DNA of 64,000 nt from Chryseobacterium mucoviscidosis (GCF_002177115.1 NZ_MVAG01000088.1:1-64000), one strand, 5' to 3'. Positions 31,803-40,975 are shown, numbered from the stretch's first letter. Translations and numbers: made by a program. The notes: generated by a model not told the origin, from the letters alone.

Positions 31803-34226
31803 TTAACCTTTCTTCTTCGTCCAGTTTTTTATCCTGTTATAATCCAGAAAGTACGTTAACTTTAGAGAAATATTATTTACAGTAGGTTCGCTGAAAAGCA
31901 TATCATAGTTTTTCTTCACATTCAGCCTTGAAAATTCAAGATAATTGGAAGTGGCATTCCTGTATAATAATGTCAACTGGCTTCCCGGAGCAAACCACCA
32001 CGAAAATCTAAGGTCTACATTCCATGCATTGTAGGTTCCGTTTAAATTTTTATCAAAAGCATTCGTTTCTGCAAGACTTCCGTCCTGATTCAGCGTGTAA
32101 AACTGTTTGTACGTAACATCCGAAAAATAGTGTCTGAAAGTTAATGTAAGAGCCATTTTTTCATTAAAAGTATACTTTGAAGTCAGTGCATTTTCGTAAG
32201 TATTTCGCTGTCTTCTTCCGATGAAAATATCAGAGCTGTTTTTCCCTGCAAAACCTGTTTCATTATTGCTGAAGCTCGGATTAAAGCTCCAGTTTACATT
32301 AAATTTGTCTGAAAAACGGTAACGAAGTCCGAAATTGGTAAGAACCTGATTTCTGCCTTTTTCATCATACGCATAATAATCGAAACTGAAATTAAGCTGT
32401 AATTTCTTTCGGCTGTCGCTTTCAAACCAGATCCAGGAATCAAAATATTTAGGAACCTGAAGATGTCTCCCAAAAGTTCTCGGCTCGTAAATATCGTTTT
32501 GTGTAAAAGGTGTAAACTCTATTCCTCCTCCGAAAACCCTGAAATTTTTATCGGTAAAACTGTTATTGTTATTAAAAATCAGATTCTGAAAAATGAACGG
32601 TTCTAATCTGTGAAAATAATTCAGATTAAAATTCAGATACATATTATTGAATGTTTTTGTAGGCTGCAAAATTCTGTAACCGTACCACGCGTTGTAATTT
32701 CCGAAATTGGTTCTTGTAGAAAATCCTACATCGTTGATGTCCCAGTCTTTTGTAGTGACATTTCCGTTGATATTAAAACGGTTTTTGCCTGAAATTTTTG
32801 CAAAACCAAGCTCACCTTTAGTCCCGAATTTGGTTTCACCATCCATCACCCAGCTTCCTTTTAAACTTCCGAAAGTATTGTAAGTGTTTTTTTTGTTGTT
32901 GATGTCCCAGAGAATTCCCGTTGCATTCGCATCGCGGAAATCTCCATCTCTCGTAACATTGGTGTTTACCAAAGAAACAGAAGAATTTCCGTTGAATCGC
33001 TGATCAAAAACCAGAACATTGTAATTCGTCCACGGTTCTACAACCTCTCTTCTCACTTCTCCGGTTTCGTGGTTTAAAATTGTAGCTTCCATTTTTTGCG
33101 TTATCCCATTAAAAAAACCTATTCCCAATCCTTTTTTTGTTCTTCCCGAAATTTTAAAAGCATTGAATAATTTTACCTTTGAAGGATATTCCGTTACCTC
33201 TTCATTGTCATTGGTTGCAGGATATCTCGAAGGCTGTCCGCCGACTCTTCTTGAATAAAACATTCCACCTTTACTGAATAATTCGGTTCCTTCGGTGAAG
33301 AATGTTCTCTGCTCGGAAAACTGCTGTTCAAACGGGGTTAAATTTAAAATAGAATTATCAAAATTTGCCTGCCCGAAATCCGGAATCAGAGTCATATCGA
33401 AGGTAAAAGCATCATTAATACCATATTTTACGTCCATTCCGCCATTCACATTGGCAGTTGTTTTTCCGTCGAAACTGTTCACATATGTTGAAAAATAAGG
33501 TGTAAAAGACAATCGTGTCGGAGGATTGATATTTTCAATTCCGTTTAAAACACCATCAAATAATGTATAAGAGTTTTTTGCATTATCCACAAAATTCCAG
33601 TCATAAGTAGTTTTTGTACGCTGAATCCTGCGGAACATATTCATTCCCCATTCCTGGACGTTACTTTTTGGAAATCTCAGTTCAGAATAAGGGATTTTCA
33701 TTTCTATCGCCCATCCTTTTTCGTTGATTTTTGCCCCGCTGTACCAGATAGAATTCCATGTATCATCTTCTCCGTCCGTTGTAATTTTTGCATCAAACTG
33801 AACGCCGGCTGCGGTTACCATAAATTCCAGACTCTGCTGTTTGTCGTTGTACCCGTTTAAAGTAACTCCGAAGAAATCATCATTTCCTACGCCGTCTCTT
33901 TCTGTGAGTTCTTTGGCAATTTTATGAGGAGTAGGATCGTACATCTGGGCTCCGAAATAAATTCCTGTATCATCATATAAAATTCTGACTTCCGTTCTGA
34001 TAGAATCTGCCTGAAGTTTTCCGTTGTTGGGCTGTCTTTCTATAAAACCGGTAGCAACAGGAGCATTCCGCCATTCTGCATCATCCAGAATTCCGTCTAT
34101 TTTGGGAGATGATGAGGTTTTTGTGATGACGATGTTTTTTCTGACAATCTGCGCATCTTCCTTTTTCTGAGAATAGGTAAGTAGGTAAGATAAAGTAAGG
34201 CAAATTGCCAGGATCTGAGTTTTCAT
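31803..34226 (-). CDS. DUF5916 / CBM9-like outer-membrane protein
   Basis: An 807-residue exported protein. Signal peptide (MKTQILAICLTLSYLLTYSQ), then a carbohydrate-binding family 9-like beta-sandwich (about 35-215: KIDGILDDAEWRNAP, DDTGIYFGAQMYDP, MKIPYSELRFP), then a long DUF5916 region with alternating aromatic strands that looks like an outer-membrane barrel (about 230-807). Such proteins are common in Bacteroidota; their ligand is not established. The final part ends in strand-like SLKLTYFLDYNRIKNW. Transcribed alone between two terminators. Confidence 0.88.
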   Translation of the reverse strand: MKTQILAICLTLSYLLTYSQKKEDAQIVRKNIVITKTSSSPKIDGILDDAEWRNAPVATGFIERQPNNGKLQADSIRTEVRILYDDTGIYFGAQMYDPTPHKIAKELTERDGVGNDDFFGVTLNGYNDKQQSLEFMVTAAGVQFDAKITTDGEDDTWNSIWYSGAKINEKGWAIEMKIPYSELRFPKSNVQEWGMNMFRRIQRTKTTYDWNFVDNAKNSYTLFDGVLNGIENINPPTRLSFTPYFSTYVNSFDGKTTANVNGGMDVKYGINDAFTFDMTLIPDFGQANFDNSILNLTPFEQQFSEQRTFFTEGTELFSKGGMFYSRRVGGQPSRYPATNDNEEVTEYPSKVKLFNAFKISGRTKKGLGIGFFNGITQKMEATILNHETGEVRREVVEPWTNYNVLVFDQRFNGNSSVSLVNTNVTRDGDFRDANATGILWDINNKKNTYNTFGSLKGSWVMDGETKFGTKGELGFAKISGKNRFNINGNVTTKDWDINDVGFSTRTNFGNYNAWYGYRILQPTKTFNNMYLNFNLNYFHRLEPFIFQNLIFNNNNSFTDKNFRVFGGGIEFTPFTQNDIYEPRTFGRHLQVPKYFDSWIWFESDSRKKLQLNFSFDYYAYDEKGRNQVLTNFGLRYRFSDKFNVNWSFNPSFSNNETGFAGKNSSDIFIGRRQRNTYENALTSKYTFNEKMALTLTFRHYFSDVTYKQFYTLNQDGSLAETNAFDKNLNGTYNAWNVDLRFSWWFAPGSQLTLLYRNATSNYLEFSRLNVKKNYDMLFSEPTVNNISLKLTYFLDYNRIKNWTKKKG

Positions 34227-34293
34227 AGTTCAGTTCTTAATGTTTTAAAGAAGACAACCGAAATCTGAAATCTATTACATAAGAAACAAAAAA

Positions 34294-34316
34294 ATGTCTG
34301 CAAAATTTGCAGACAT
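34294..34316 (-). terminator. Terminator of the DUF3108 gene
   Basis: ATGTCTGCAAA and TTTGCAGACAT, a perfect 11-bp stem around a single base; flanked by A and T runs. Confidence 0.75.
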
Positions 34317-34342
34317 CTTATTTCTAATGATTTACAAAGAAT

Positions 34343-35113
34343 TTATTTTGTAAACTTTAAAGGATATTTTACATTTTTATATCCGTCGATACTTGCTTTT
34401 AATGATCCGACTGCCAATTCAGCTTTCAATAAAATAGGAATATGGTTGGCGTCGTTAGAAACCCACATCGTTACTCCTTCTTTCTCTTTAAAAACCCTTC
34501 CGCTCTTCACAGACGGAATAATTTTTAAACAGTTAATTGTCCCGAATTTGGTATCCAGATTTTCAGTTCCCACCACTTTTAGCTGAAAAGGAAACATTTC
34601 ATCATCAATCCATACATTCATGTTGATTACTGTTCCTGTTCTCAGTTCAGCAGCAGTTTTACTTCTTAAATAATAGAAGCAGGAAAGCATATCCTGAACT
34701 CCTTTTACAGATTTTATTACTTTTGATCCGTTTGCCGGCGTTTTCTTGTCCGTTAAAACCAATGTGTTGTTGTCGTGGTTGAATGTCGTTTCCAGATGCT
34801 GTCTGTAGCTTCCTTCCCTCACGTTTCTTACATAAAAGCTCGGAAGTTCAGTCTGCATATTGATGTAGCTTTCATAAAAATCTTCTACCTTAAAGAATGC
34901 TCTTACTGCTCCCGTTGTCTGTCCCGTTCCTCTTACATGAAGATGCGGAGCTCCTTTGAACGTAGTTTTCTGTGCCGTAAGATTAGCGGTACCCGCATTC
35001 AGAAATCCGTAATGGATTCTCAGCGTAATAGACTCTCCGTCTGCAATATTATCAATCTGTCCAAATCCCAGAATGAATATAAATATCGAAATAATACTTA
35101 AAAATTTCTTCAT
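34343..35113 (-). CDS. DUF3108 domain exported protein
   Basis: A 256-residue exported protein with signal peptide (MKKFLSIISIFIFILGFGQ) and a single DUF3108 domain covering almost all of the mature chain: SITLRIHYGFLNAGTANL at its start, PSFYVRNVREGSYRQHLETT in the middle and WVSNDANHIPILLKAEL near the end. The fold is a periplasmic beta-barrel-like structure resembling LolA/LolB relatives, function unknown. Monocistronic; no obvious partner nearby. Confidence 0.88.
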   Translation of the reverse strand: MKKFLSIISIFIFILGFGQIDNIADGESITLRIHYGFLNAGTANLTAQKTTFKGAPHLHVRGTGQTTGAVRAFFKVEDFYESYINMQTELPSFYVRNVREGSYRQHLETTFNHDNNTLVLTDKKTPANGSKVIKSVKGVQDMLSCFYYLRSKTAAELRTGTVINMNVWIDDEMFPFQLKVVGTENLDTKFGTINCLKIIPSVKSGRVFKEKEGVTMWVSNDANHIPILLKAELAVGSLKASIDGYKNVKYPLKFTK

Positions 35114-35228
35114 AATTTAAATTTTACAAAAACATTGCCAAATTCAATAACTTTAAAATATGAAATATATTTGACAAATCTCAGTTTTTTATTTAGACTG
35201 AATTAAATATGCTTCGCATTAAAATTAG

Positions 35229-35236
35229 TAAATTTG
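35229..35236 (+). promoter_or_regulatory. -7 promoter element of the ferredoxin reductase gene
   Basis: TAAATTTG fits TAnnTTTG, 33 bases before the ATG. The -33 region is not clear. Confidence 0.5.
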
Positions 35237-35269
35237 CGCTCACAAGTATAATTAAATTATCTTATAATT

Positions 35270-36325
35270 ATGATAACGACGGATATATTGATCATAGGAG
35301 CCGGTCCTACAGGACTTTTTGCTGTATTTGAAGCAGGTTTATTAAAAATGAAGTGCCATATTATTGATGCACTTCCTCAACCGGGAGGACAGTTGGCTGA
35401 GCTTTATCCTAAAAAGCCTATTTTCGATATTCCGGGATATCCTTCTGTAAATGCGGGAGAGCTTGTGGATAATTTGATGGAGCAGATCAAGCAGTTTCAG
35501 CCGGGATTCACTTTGGGAGAGACCGCAGTTTCTTACACAAAAGTGGATGACGAATGGTTTGAAGTCATTACGAACAAAGGAACTGTTCACAGAGCGAAAG
35601 CTATTGCTATCGCAGGAGGTTTAGGAACTTTCGAGCCAAGAAAACCTACCATTGAAAATGTAGCCGATTACGAAGAAAAAGGTCTTGAATATTTTGTAAA
35701 AGAGCCTGAACATTTCAGAAACAAAAAAGTAGTGATTGCCGGAGGAGGAGATTCTGCACTGGACTGGAGTATTTTCTTATCTAATGTAGCGAGTGAAGTT
35801 ACGTTGATCCACAGAAGAAACGAATTCCGTGGTGCTTTGGATTCTGTAGAAAAAGTTCAGGATCTTAAAAATCAGGGTAAAATTAAATTAATTACTCCTG
35901 CAGAAGTTACAGCGATTAAAGGTGACGGAAAAGTAGAAGCGATTACGGTTGCTATTGACGGACAGGATCCTTACGATATTGAAACAGATTATTTTATTCC
36001 GTTATTCGGTTTAACACCAAAATTGGGAGAAATCGGAAACTGGGGACTGAATATCGAGAAAAATGCAATCGTTGTAAACAATGCTTTGGATTATCAGACG
36101 AACATCGACGGAATTTACGCGATCGGGGATATCAATACTTATCCGGGAAAATTAAAGCTGATTCTTTGCGGATTCCATGAAGCTACTTTAATGTGTCAGA
36201 GTGTTTACAACAGACTGAATCCGGGTAAAAAATTCGTTCTGAAATATACAACGGTAAGCGGCGTAGACGGATTCGACGGAAGCAGAAAAGAAGCAGAAAA
36301 AGCTGTTGTTAAAAAAATTGACTAA
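35270..36325 (+). CDS. Ferredoxin-NADP reductase of the thioredoxin-reductase-like type
   Basis: A 351-residue FAD- and NAD(P)H-binding protein. FAD-binding GAGPTGLFA (about 9-17), then the NAD(P)H Rossmann motif IAGGGDSALDW, and the C-terminal FAD motif YAIGDINTYPGKLKLI. The redox CxxC of thioredoxin reductases is absent, and the C-terminal extension matches the TrxR-like FNR group (YumC of Bacillus) which reduces ferredoxin or flavodoxin. The gene immediately downstream encodes a 2Fe-2S ferredoxin, so the two very likely form one electron-transfer chain from NADPH. Confidence 0.92.
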   Translation: MITTDILIIGAGPTGLFAVFEAGLLKMKCHIIDALPQPGGQLAELYPKKPIFDIPGYPSVNAGELVDNLMEQIKQFQPGFTLGETAVSYTKVDDEWFEVITNKGTVHRAKAIAIAGGLGTFEPRKPTIENVADYEEKGLEYFVKEPEHFRNKKVVIAGGGDSALDWSIFLSNVASEVTLIHRRNEFRGALDSVEKVQDLKNQGKIKLITPAEVTAIKGDGKVEAITVAIDGQDPYDIETDYFIPLFGLTPKLGEIGNWGLNIEKNAIVVNNALDYQTNIDGIYAIGDINTYPGKLKLILCGFHEATLMCQSVYNRLNPGKKFVLKYTTVSGVDGFDGSRKEAEKAVVKKID

Positions 36326-36327
36326 TT

Positions 36328-36385
36328 TTGTTGTCTGTTGTTGAATATCAATTACCATCAACAATCAACTATTAACGATCAACAA
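36328..36385. repeat. ATCAACTATTAAC-type word text between FNR and ferredoxin
   Basis: The gap consists of repeated words (TTGTTGTCTGTTGTTG, ACCATCAACAATCAAC, TATTAACGATCAAC). Similar ATAGTTGAT text, in the other orientation, is found at 59.5 kb. Confidence 0.5.
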
Positions 36386-36388
36386 AAG

Positions 36389-36718
36389 ATGAGCGATATT
36401 AATATAAAAATTACCGATAGGGAAGGAGTTACACACGATGTCGTTGCGCCAACGGATATGTCTATGAATCTGATGGAAATCATCCGTTCTTATGAATTGG
36501 CGGAAGAAGGAACCATCGGAGTTTGCGGAGGAATGGCGATGTGTGCTTCGTGTCAGGTTTACGTGACAAACGATCCGGGACTTGATGAAATGGGCGCAGA
36601 AGAAGATGCCATGTTGGGTGAAGCATTCCATGTACAGGAAAACAGCAGACTGGGCTGTCAACTGCATATCGTTCCAGAAATGGAAGGTCTGGAAGTAGAG
36701 ATTGCTCCTTATCCTTAG
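36389..36718 (+). CDS. 2Fe-2S ferredoxin (adrenodoxin type)
   Basis: A 109-residue ferredoxin. The cluster ligands follow the vertebrate/bacterial-type spacing: C in GVCGGMAMCASCQVY (three cysteines, C-x5-C-x2-C) and a fourth in SRLGCQLHI. The start MSDINIKI is chosen because codons before it lie in repeat text. It probably accepts electrons from the reductase encoded upstream (63 bases away) and passes them to oxygenases or Fe-S assembly. Acidic, as expected for such a carrier. Confidence 0.93.
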   Translation: MSDINIKITDREGVTHDVVAPTDMSMNLMEIIRSYELAEEGTIGVCGGMAMCASCQVYVTNDPGLDEMGAEEDAMLGEAFHVQENSRLGCQLHIVPEMEGLEVEIAPYP

Positions 36719-36742
36719 AAAGATTTTAACTTACCATAAAAT

Positions 36743-36778
36743 AAAAGCCTCCCGAAGATTTTCTTCAGGAGGTTTTTT
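36743..36778 (+). terminator. Terminator of the reductase-ferredoxin operon
   Basis: AAAAGCCTCC.GAAGA and TTC.GGAGGTTTTTT arms (one mismatch), T run after. Closes the two-gene unit. Confidence 0.85.
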
Positions 36779-36808
36779 AATAAGTTTTGATATTAGAAAT
36801 AAAGAGAT

Positions 36809-37693
36809 TTATTTTTTCATATAAATCTCGAAAAAATTATAATCAACTTCATAAATTACTTTAGGTTTTAACCCTAGTTCAACTTTCTCGAATAATTCAA
36901 CTAATTTTTTTCCATCAATTAATTCTATCGGAGGCGCGCCATCTCGTGATGCTTCTCTTTTCGCATCTTCAGAAAATGTTCCAGTTGTAAGAATTATACC
37001 TTTATCAGCTCTTCCAATCATGGCATTTCTAAAATCTCCGATTTGGGATCTTGAGACTGTCCCTTTGTATCTTTTGCATTGAAATAAAACTTTCATACTT
37101 ACAAATGGATTAAGTTCTAACGTTCCATAGCCATCGATTCCACCATCATGAGAGGCTTGCGTCACATTTACATTTTCAAAGCCATGCTCACGAAGCAATC
37201 TTTTACAAATATGTTCAAATCCATTTGGGGTTACAGACTGTAATACTTCCAATAATGTAGGAGTAATTTCATGTTCTAATTCTTCAGGTTCTTCCTCTTC
37301 TTGGAATTCAACAATTTTGGCTTTCGGTGTTTTTTCTTTTTTAGCTTTCTGATGAATTTCAACCCATTTTAAGAATATTTTTCTTGAATCGTCTAATGTT
37401 AAAAAAGTATTTTGACCTTTAGATGATAAAGTCCAAACACCTTTTTTAGAGTTGTCTAGTAAACCTTCCCATACAAGATATTGTCTTGCCCATGCTACTT
37501 GATTATCAAATCTTAGAATCCCAGATTTCATGACTTCTTCACGTTGAGAATCCGGAACTTTTTCTTTTTTAGCAATTTCTTCCACAACTTCTTTAGGTCG
37601 TCCAGAACCACCTAATTCTCTTAAAGCATTTAAAAGTGGACCAAACCAATTTGTAAATGCAGCCTGCTTAGTTTTCTTTTTTGCTTCACTCAT
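36809..37693 (-). CDS. Mrr-type (type IV) restriction endonuclease
   Basis: A 294-residue nuclease. The N-terminal Mrr_N winged helix (about 15-95) recognises DNA; an acidic linker (EEEEPEELEHE, about 131-142) leads to the Mrr_cat PD-(D/E)xK domain (about 150-265) with E160, D187 (HDGGIDGYG) and Q205-x-K207 (FQCKRYKG), the residues expected for catalysis. Mrr cleaves DNA carrying foreign methylation. No methyltransferase or other defence gene is adjacent, and a 14-bp inverted repeat lies immediately upstream. Base and codon use look more AT-rich than in the neighbouring pepD, hinting at acquisition by transfer. Confidence 0.92.
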   Translation of the reverse strand: MSEAKKKTKQAAFTNWFGPLLNALRELGGSGRPKEVVEEIAKKEKVPDSQREEVMKSGILRFDNQVAWARQYLVWEGLLDNSKKGVWTLSSKGQNTFLTLDDSRKIFLKWVEIHQKAKKEKTPKAKIVEFQEEEEPEELEHEITPTLLEVLQSVTPNGFEHICKRLLREHGFENVNVTQASHDGGIDGYGTLELNPFVSMKVLFQCKRYKGTVSRSQIGDFRNAMIGRADKGIILTTGTFSEDAKREASRDGAPPIELIDGKKLVELFEKVELGLKPKVIYEVDYNFFEIYMKK

Positions 37694-37711
37694 GTTACAT
37701 AGCTTCTTATA

Positions 37712-37750
37712 ATTGAATATCCAAAATCAAAACGACTTTGGATATTCAAT
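37712..37750. promoter_or_regulatory. 14-bp inverted repeat upstream of mrr
   Basis: ATTGAATATCCAAA (37712-37725) and TTTGGATATTCAAT (37737-37750) match perfectly around 11 bases. It starts 18 bases before the mrr ATG and ends 17 bases beyond the pepD stop. No T run follows on the minus strand, so an operator or an element boundary is as likely as a terminator. Confidence 0.5.
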
Positions 37751-37767
37751 ATAGCAATTTTACAATT

Positions 37768-39213
37768 TTATTTCTGAGGAATGTTGGCTAAAATATCTTT
37801 CAGGAAACTCCAGAATTTCTGGGCTGAAGGAATATTTGCCTTCTCATCCGGAGAGTGCGCTCCGCGAATGGTGGGTCCGAAACTTACCATTTCCATTTCA
37901 GGATAATTGGCTCCGATGATTCCGCATTCCAGACCTGCGTGACAGGCTACAACGTGAGGTTTTTCAGTGAATTTCTCAACATAGATTTTTTCCATCAATT
38001 GAACGATTTCAGAACCCGGTTTAGGTTTCCATCCCGGATAAGAACCACTGAAAACGGTATTCATTCCGGCAAGTTCAGCAACTGATTTCAACTGTTCAGC
38101 CACCGAATCTTTAGATGATTCTACTGATGATCTTGAAAGGTTTAAAATTTTTAATGCACCGTCTTTTAATTCAACTCTTGCGACGTTGTTGGAAGATTCT
38201 ACCAGATCTTTTACATCCGGACTCATTCTATACACTCCGTTATGAAGAGATTTCAATGTTAAGATGATCTTTTTTGAATCTGCTTCTGAAATCGCTTTCT
38301 CTGAAGTTGTCGTGTTTTCGATATTGATCTGAAGACCGGCTTCAATGCTTGCAAACTCGTCTAAAATTTCTTTTTTAAGTCCGTTCGTCACTTCTTCGAT
38401 AAATTCCTGAGCATTTCTTACGGAAGCAACAGCAACGGCTTCTCTCGGGATAGCATTTCTCAATCCGCCTCCGTCAATAGAAATCAACTGAATGTTTTCT
38501 TTTTCCAAAGCTTTATAAAGCAACCTCCCCAAAATAACATTTGCATTTCCAAAACCTTTGTGAATATCCATTCCGGAATGCCCTCCTTGTAAACCTTTTA
38601 CTTCAAATCTCACGATTTGTCCGTTTGCCGCTTCAGTTTCGTAGTTTTGAGAAACGGTAACATCAATTCCTCCGGCGCAGCCGATATCAATTTCATCGTC
38701 TTCTTCGGTATCAAGATTCAGAAGGATATCTCCCGTTAACTGTCCCGGTTTCAGACCTAAAGCTCCCGTCATTCCTGTTTCTTCATCAATGGTGAAAAGT
38801 GCCTCCAAAGCAGGGTGCGGAATATCTGAACTTTCCAGAATAGACATGATTGTCGCTACTCCTAAACCATTGTCGGCTCCCAAAGTGGTTCCTTTTGCTT
38901 TTACCCAGTCTCCATCGATTTCCATTTTGATTCCTTCTGTTTCAAAATCAAAATTTACATCATTGTTTTTTTGGCAAACCATATCCAGATGCGATTGCAA
39001 AACCACAGATTTGCGGTTTTCCATTCCTGCAGTTGCCGGTTTTTTGATGATTACATTTCCTACTTCATCAACAGTAGTTTCCAATCCTAAGTTTTCACCA
39101 AATTCTCTGATGAACGCAATTACTTTTTCTTCTTTTTTTGAGGGTCTCGGAACCGAATTTAATTTGGAGAAATTTTTCCAGATAATCTGCGGTTCTATAT
39201 TAGATAGCTCCAT
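37768..39213 (-). CDS. pepD: Aminoacyl-histidine dipeptidase (PepD, M20)
   Basis: A 481-residue Xaa-His dipeptidase (E. coli PepD 485), a cytoplasmic di-zinc M20 peptidase hydrolysing dipeptides such as carnosine. Metal and catalytic positions are seen at SHLDMVCQ, GADNGLGVA, IDEETGMTGALGL and the C-terminal CHAGLECGIIG; the lid-domain insert follows the first zinc half as in the family. The start at MELSNIEPQ is chosen; an upstream in-frame start would add an unexplained hydrophobic segment. Also carries the SSNNVARVEL stretch typical of PepD. Confidence 0.94.
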   Translation of the reverse strand: MELSNIEPQIIWKNFSKLNSVPRPSKKEEKVIAFIREFGENLGLETTVDEVGNVIIKKPATAGMENRKSVVLQSHLDMVCQKNNDVNFDFETEGIKMEIDGDWVKAKGTTLGADNGLGVATIMSILESSDIPHPALEALFTIDEETGMTGALGLKPGQLTGDILLNLDTEEDDEIDIGCAGGIDVTVSQNYETEAANGQIVRFEVKGLQGGHSGMDIHKGFGNANVILGRLLYKALEKENIQLISIDGGGLRNAIPREAVAVASVRNAQEFIEEVTNGLKKEILDEFASIEAGLQINIENTTTSEKAISEADSKKIILTLKSLHNGVYRMSPDVKDLVESSNNVARVELKDGALKILNLSRSSVESSKDSVAEQLKSVAELAGMNTVFSGSYPGWKPKPGSEIVQLMEKIYVEKFTEKPHVVACHAGLECGIIGANYPEMEMVSFGPTIRGAHSPDEKANIPSAQKFWSFLKDILANIPQK

Positions 39214-39246
39214 GAAATTTATTTTTATCAAAATTACGAAATAAAA

Positions 39247-39280
39247 AATGCTTCCGATCATTCAGAAGCATTCTTTTTTA
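39247..39280. terminator. Terminator of the lipoprotein gene
   Basis: AATGCTTC and GAAGCATT with a ten-base loop; T runs on both strands. Confidence 0.75.
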
Positions 39281-39297
39281 TTGTTTTAAATGTATTT

Positions 39298-39789
39298 TCA
39301 GCATCCGCATTCTCCGTAAATAGGTAGGGTAACAACCGTTCCGTCCGGTTTTTCAATCGTAAGCGTACCTTCAAAAAGTAAAGCTTCTTCTCCTTTTATT
39401 TTTTTACCTTTTACCGAGATTTTATAATCGTCGCTTTCAATTTCTTTGCTCAGTTCTTCGTCTACTTCCATATCGCTTGAAGAGATCAGATTCATGGCAA
39501 GTCTTTTTCCGTCCAGCTTCATGTAGGCTGTTTTTCCGGCATCATCTGCATAAATGTATTTTTCGTTTTCAAAATCCGACTTGCTTTTTGCAAAATAGCA
39601 TGAGCATTCCTTAATTTCTTTTGGAAAAGGAAATGGATCAACAACAATGCCTGTTTTCTGGGCATCTGTTTTTACAGAATCCTGAACTACCGTTACAGAA
39701 TCTTTTTTTGCCGAGTCGGAAACTGTTTCTTTATCCTTTTTGCAGGCAACCAAAAGGAAAGCCGAAAAGAAAATGATTACATATTTCAT
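39298..39789 (-). CDS. Small lipoprotein of unknown function
   Basis: A 163-residue exported lipoprotein with signal peptide and lipobox FLLVAC (Cys16), followed by a Lys/Ser/Asp linker that should extend from the membrane. The mature domain has four further cysteines, including CSCYFAKS and a C-terminal GECGC, which may form disulphides or bind metal. No family was recognised. Monocistronic, terminator downstream. Convincing as a lipoprotein, function unknown. Confidence 0.8.
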   Translation of the reverse strand: MKYVIIFFSAFLLVACKKDKETVSDSAKKDSVTVVQDSVKTDAQKTGIVVDPFPFPKEIKECSCYFAKSKSDFENEKYIYADDAGKTAYMKLDGKRLAMNLISSSDMEVDEELSKEIESDDYKISVKGKKIKGEEALLFEGTLTIEKPDGTVVTLPIYGECGC

Positions 39790-39895
39790 CGTGTATTATT
39801 TAATTTAACCTAAAAATTTTCGAAACTTAAAGGTATGAAAAATTTAATTTATTGATTTTTCTGATAAAGTTTGACCGTTTAAAATCATTCATATA

Positions 39896-40342
39896 TCATT
39901 CCGAATTCATCAATTTTTTCAGAATGATATTGCTCCAGTCTCCTTCATCCGGTGAAATGATGATGGTTTTAAATCCGAATTTTTTTCCTTCCATTTCAAT
40001 TCCGGCAGAATCATCAATATGAATATTAATGCCAAATTCCGGAGGAAATTTAGAAATATTTTTTCCTTTCATTTTTACTTTTCTGTCATGCAGTTGCTGA
40101 TTGATGATAAAATCAACCGGAATACTGTAAGATAGAAACATCAGCTTAATTTTTAAGGTACTCTTGTAAGAAGTCGTATAAATATAAATTGTATGTTTTC
40201 TATTTCTTAATGCTTTAAACGATGCAACTGTTCCGGATCGAATCCTTTCGCATCCGATAATTTTAGCCCAAAAAGTCTCTTTTTCTAAAGGAAATCTATG
40301 GTTGGAAATAATGGTATCATCTAAATCAAAAGATATTTTCAT
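39896..40342 (-). CDS. HAD-superfamily hydrolase-like protein
   Basis: A 148-residue protein with HAD motif I at the N-terminus (ISFDLDDTIISN, nucleophile and acid Asp), a motif II-like Thr in YIYTTSYKS, a Lys further on and acidic motif IV INIHIDDSAGIE. Substrate unknown; the small size resembles 5'-nucleotidase-like or DUF-type HAD members without a full cap. It is followed upstream (28 bases) by a LURP-one-like gene on the same strand, so the two may be co-transcribed. Confidence 0.8.
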   Translation of the reverse strand: MKISFDLDDTIISNHRFPLEKETFWAKIIGCERIRSGTVASFKALRNRKHTIYIYTTSYKSTLKIKLMFLSYSIPVDFIINQQLHDRKVKMKGKNISKFPPEFGINIHIDDSAGIEMEGKKFGFKTIIISPDEGDWSNIILKKLMNSE

Positions 40343-40369
40343 AGATTGAAAACTGCGGAAATTCTGAGG

Positions 40370-40975
40370 CTATCCTCTCGCTCTTTCAAGCAGCGTCATC
40401 ATAAGCAATGAAAGAATGACCAGGCTTTCTTCTTCGTCATCAATATCAACCAGTCTGTCCAGTTGAAATCTTCTTCCGAAGAAAGACGGCATTTTTTTCA
40501 GTTTAAAATATGCTTTTCCGTCTATTCCGGCTACGGTGTAGGAAGGATTTAAGAAATATCCGGTAAACATTCCGATCACAGGGATTTCGCTCACCATTCC
40601 GTCCAGAAACTTTGTCCATGCGTTGTCTTCTGTGATGGTAAATCTCTCTTTATCGTTACTGTCCAGAACGTTGTAAGTCGATTTCCAGAAAGAACGCATC
40701 CCTTTTCTCGCAAGTCTTCCAAAGCTTCTTCCTGTCGCTATTTCAGTTAAAGAATAAGAGGCATTAAAATCAAGCCATCGATCGGCTTTGATTCTGAAAA
40801 GTTCTTTAGACTTGCTTTCATCATTAAAAATGATAACGTCTTCTTTCAGTTTGAACATTTTCTGGCGCACATAAGCGACGTAATTTCCGTTTTTGTCTGT
40901 AATATTGAAATCACTTGCCAGTGTTGAAATTTTAAATTTAAAATCCAGTGGATAGTTTAAATTGTTAAGAACCAT
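40370..40975 (-). CDS. LURP-one-related / tubby-like beta-barrel protein
   Basis: A 201-residue soluble protein whose pattern fits the LURP-one-related fold (tubby-C/scramblase superfamily): YVRQKMFKLKEDVIIFNDE early, repeated short strands with AYVRQKM, and a hydrophobic C-terminal helix (LVILSLLMMTLLERARG). A lipid-binding or scramblase-like role is possible from the fold family; nothing in the sequence proves it. Lies upstream of, and probably in one unit with, the HAD-like gene. Confidence 0.7.
   Translation of the reverse strand: MVLNNLNYPLDFKFKISTLASDFNITDKNGNYVAYVRQKMFKLKEDVIIFNDESKSKELFRIKADRWLDFNASYSLTEIATGRSFGRLARKGMRSFWKSTYNVLDSNDKERFTITEDNAWTKFLDGMVSEIPVIGMFTGYFLNPSYTVAGIDGKAYFKLKKMPSFFGRRFQLDRLVDIDDEEESLVILSLLMMTLLERARG

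Noticed and set aside
36809-37693. Defence island around Mrr
   Set aside because: Neighbours on both sides are housekeeping genes (ferredoxin, pepD); no other defence protein, integrase or tRNA is seen.
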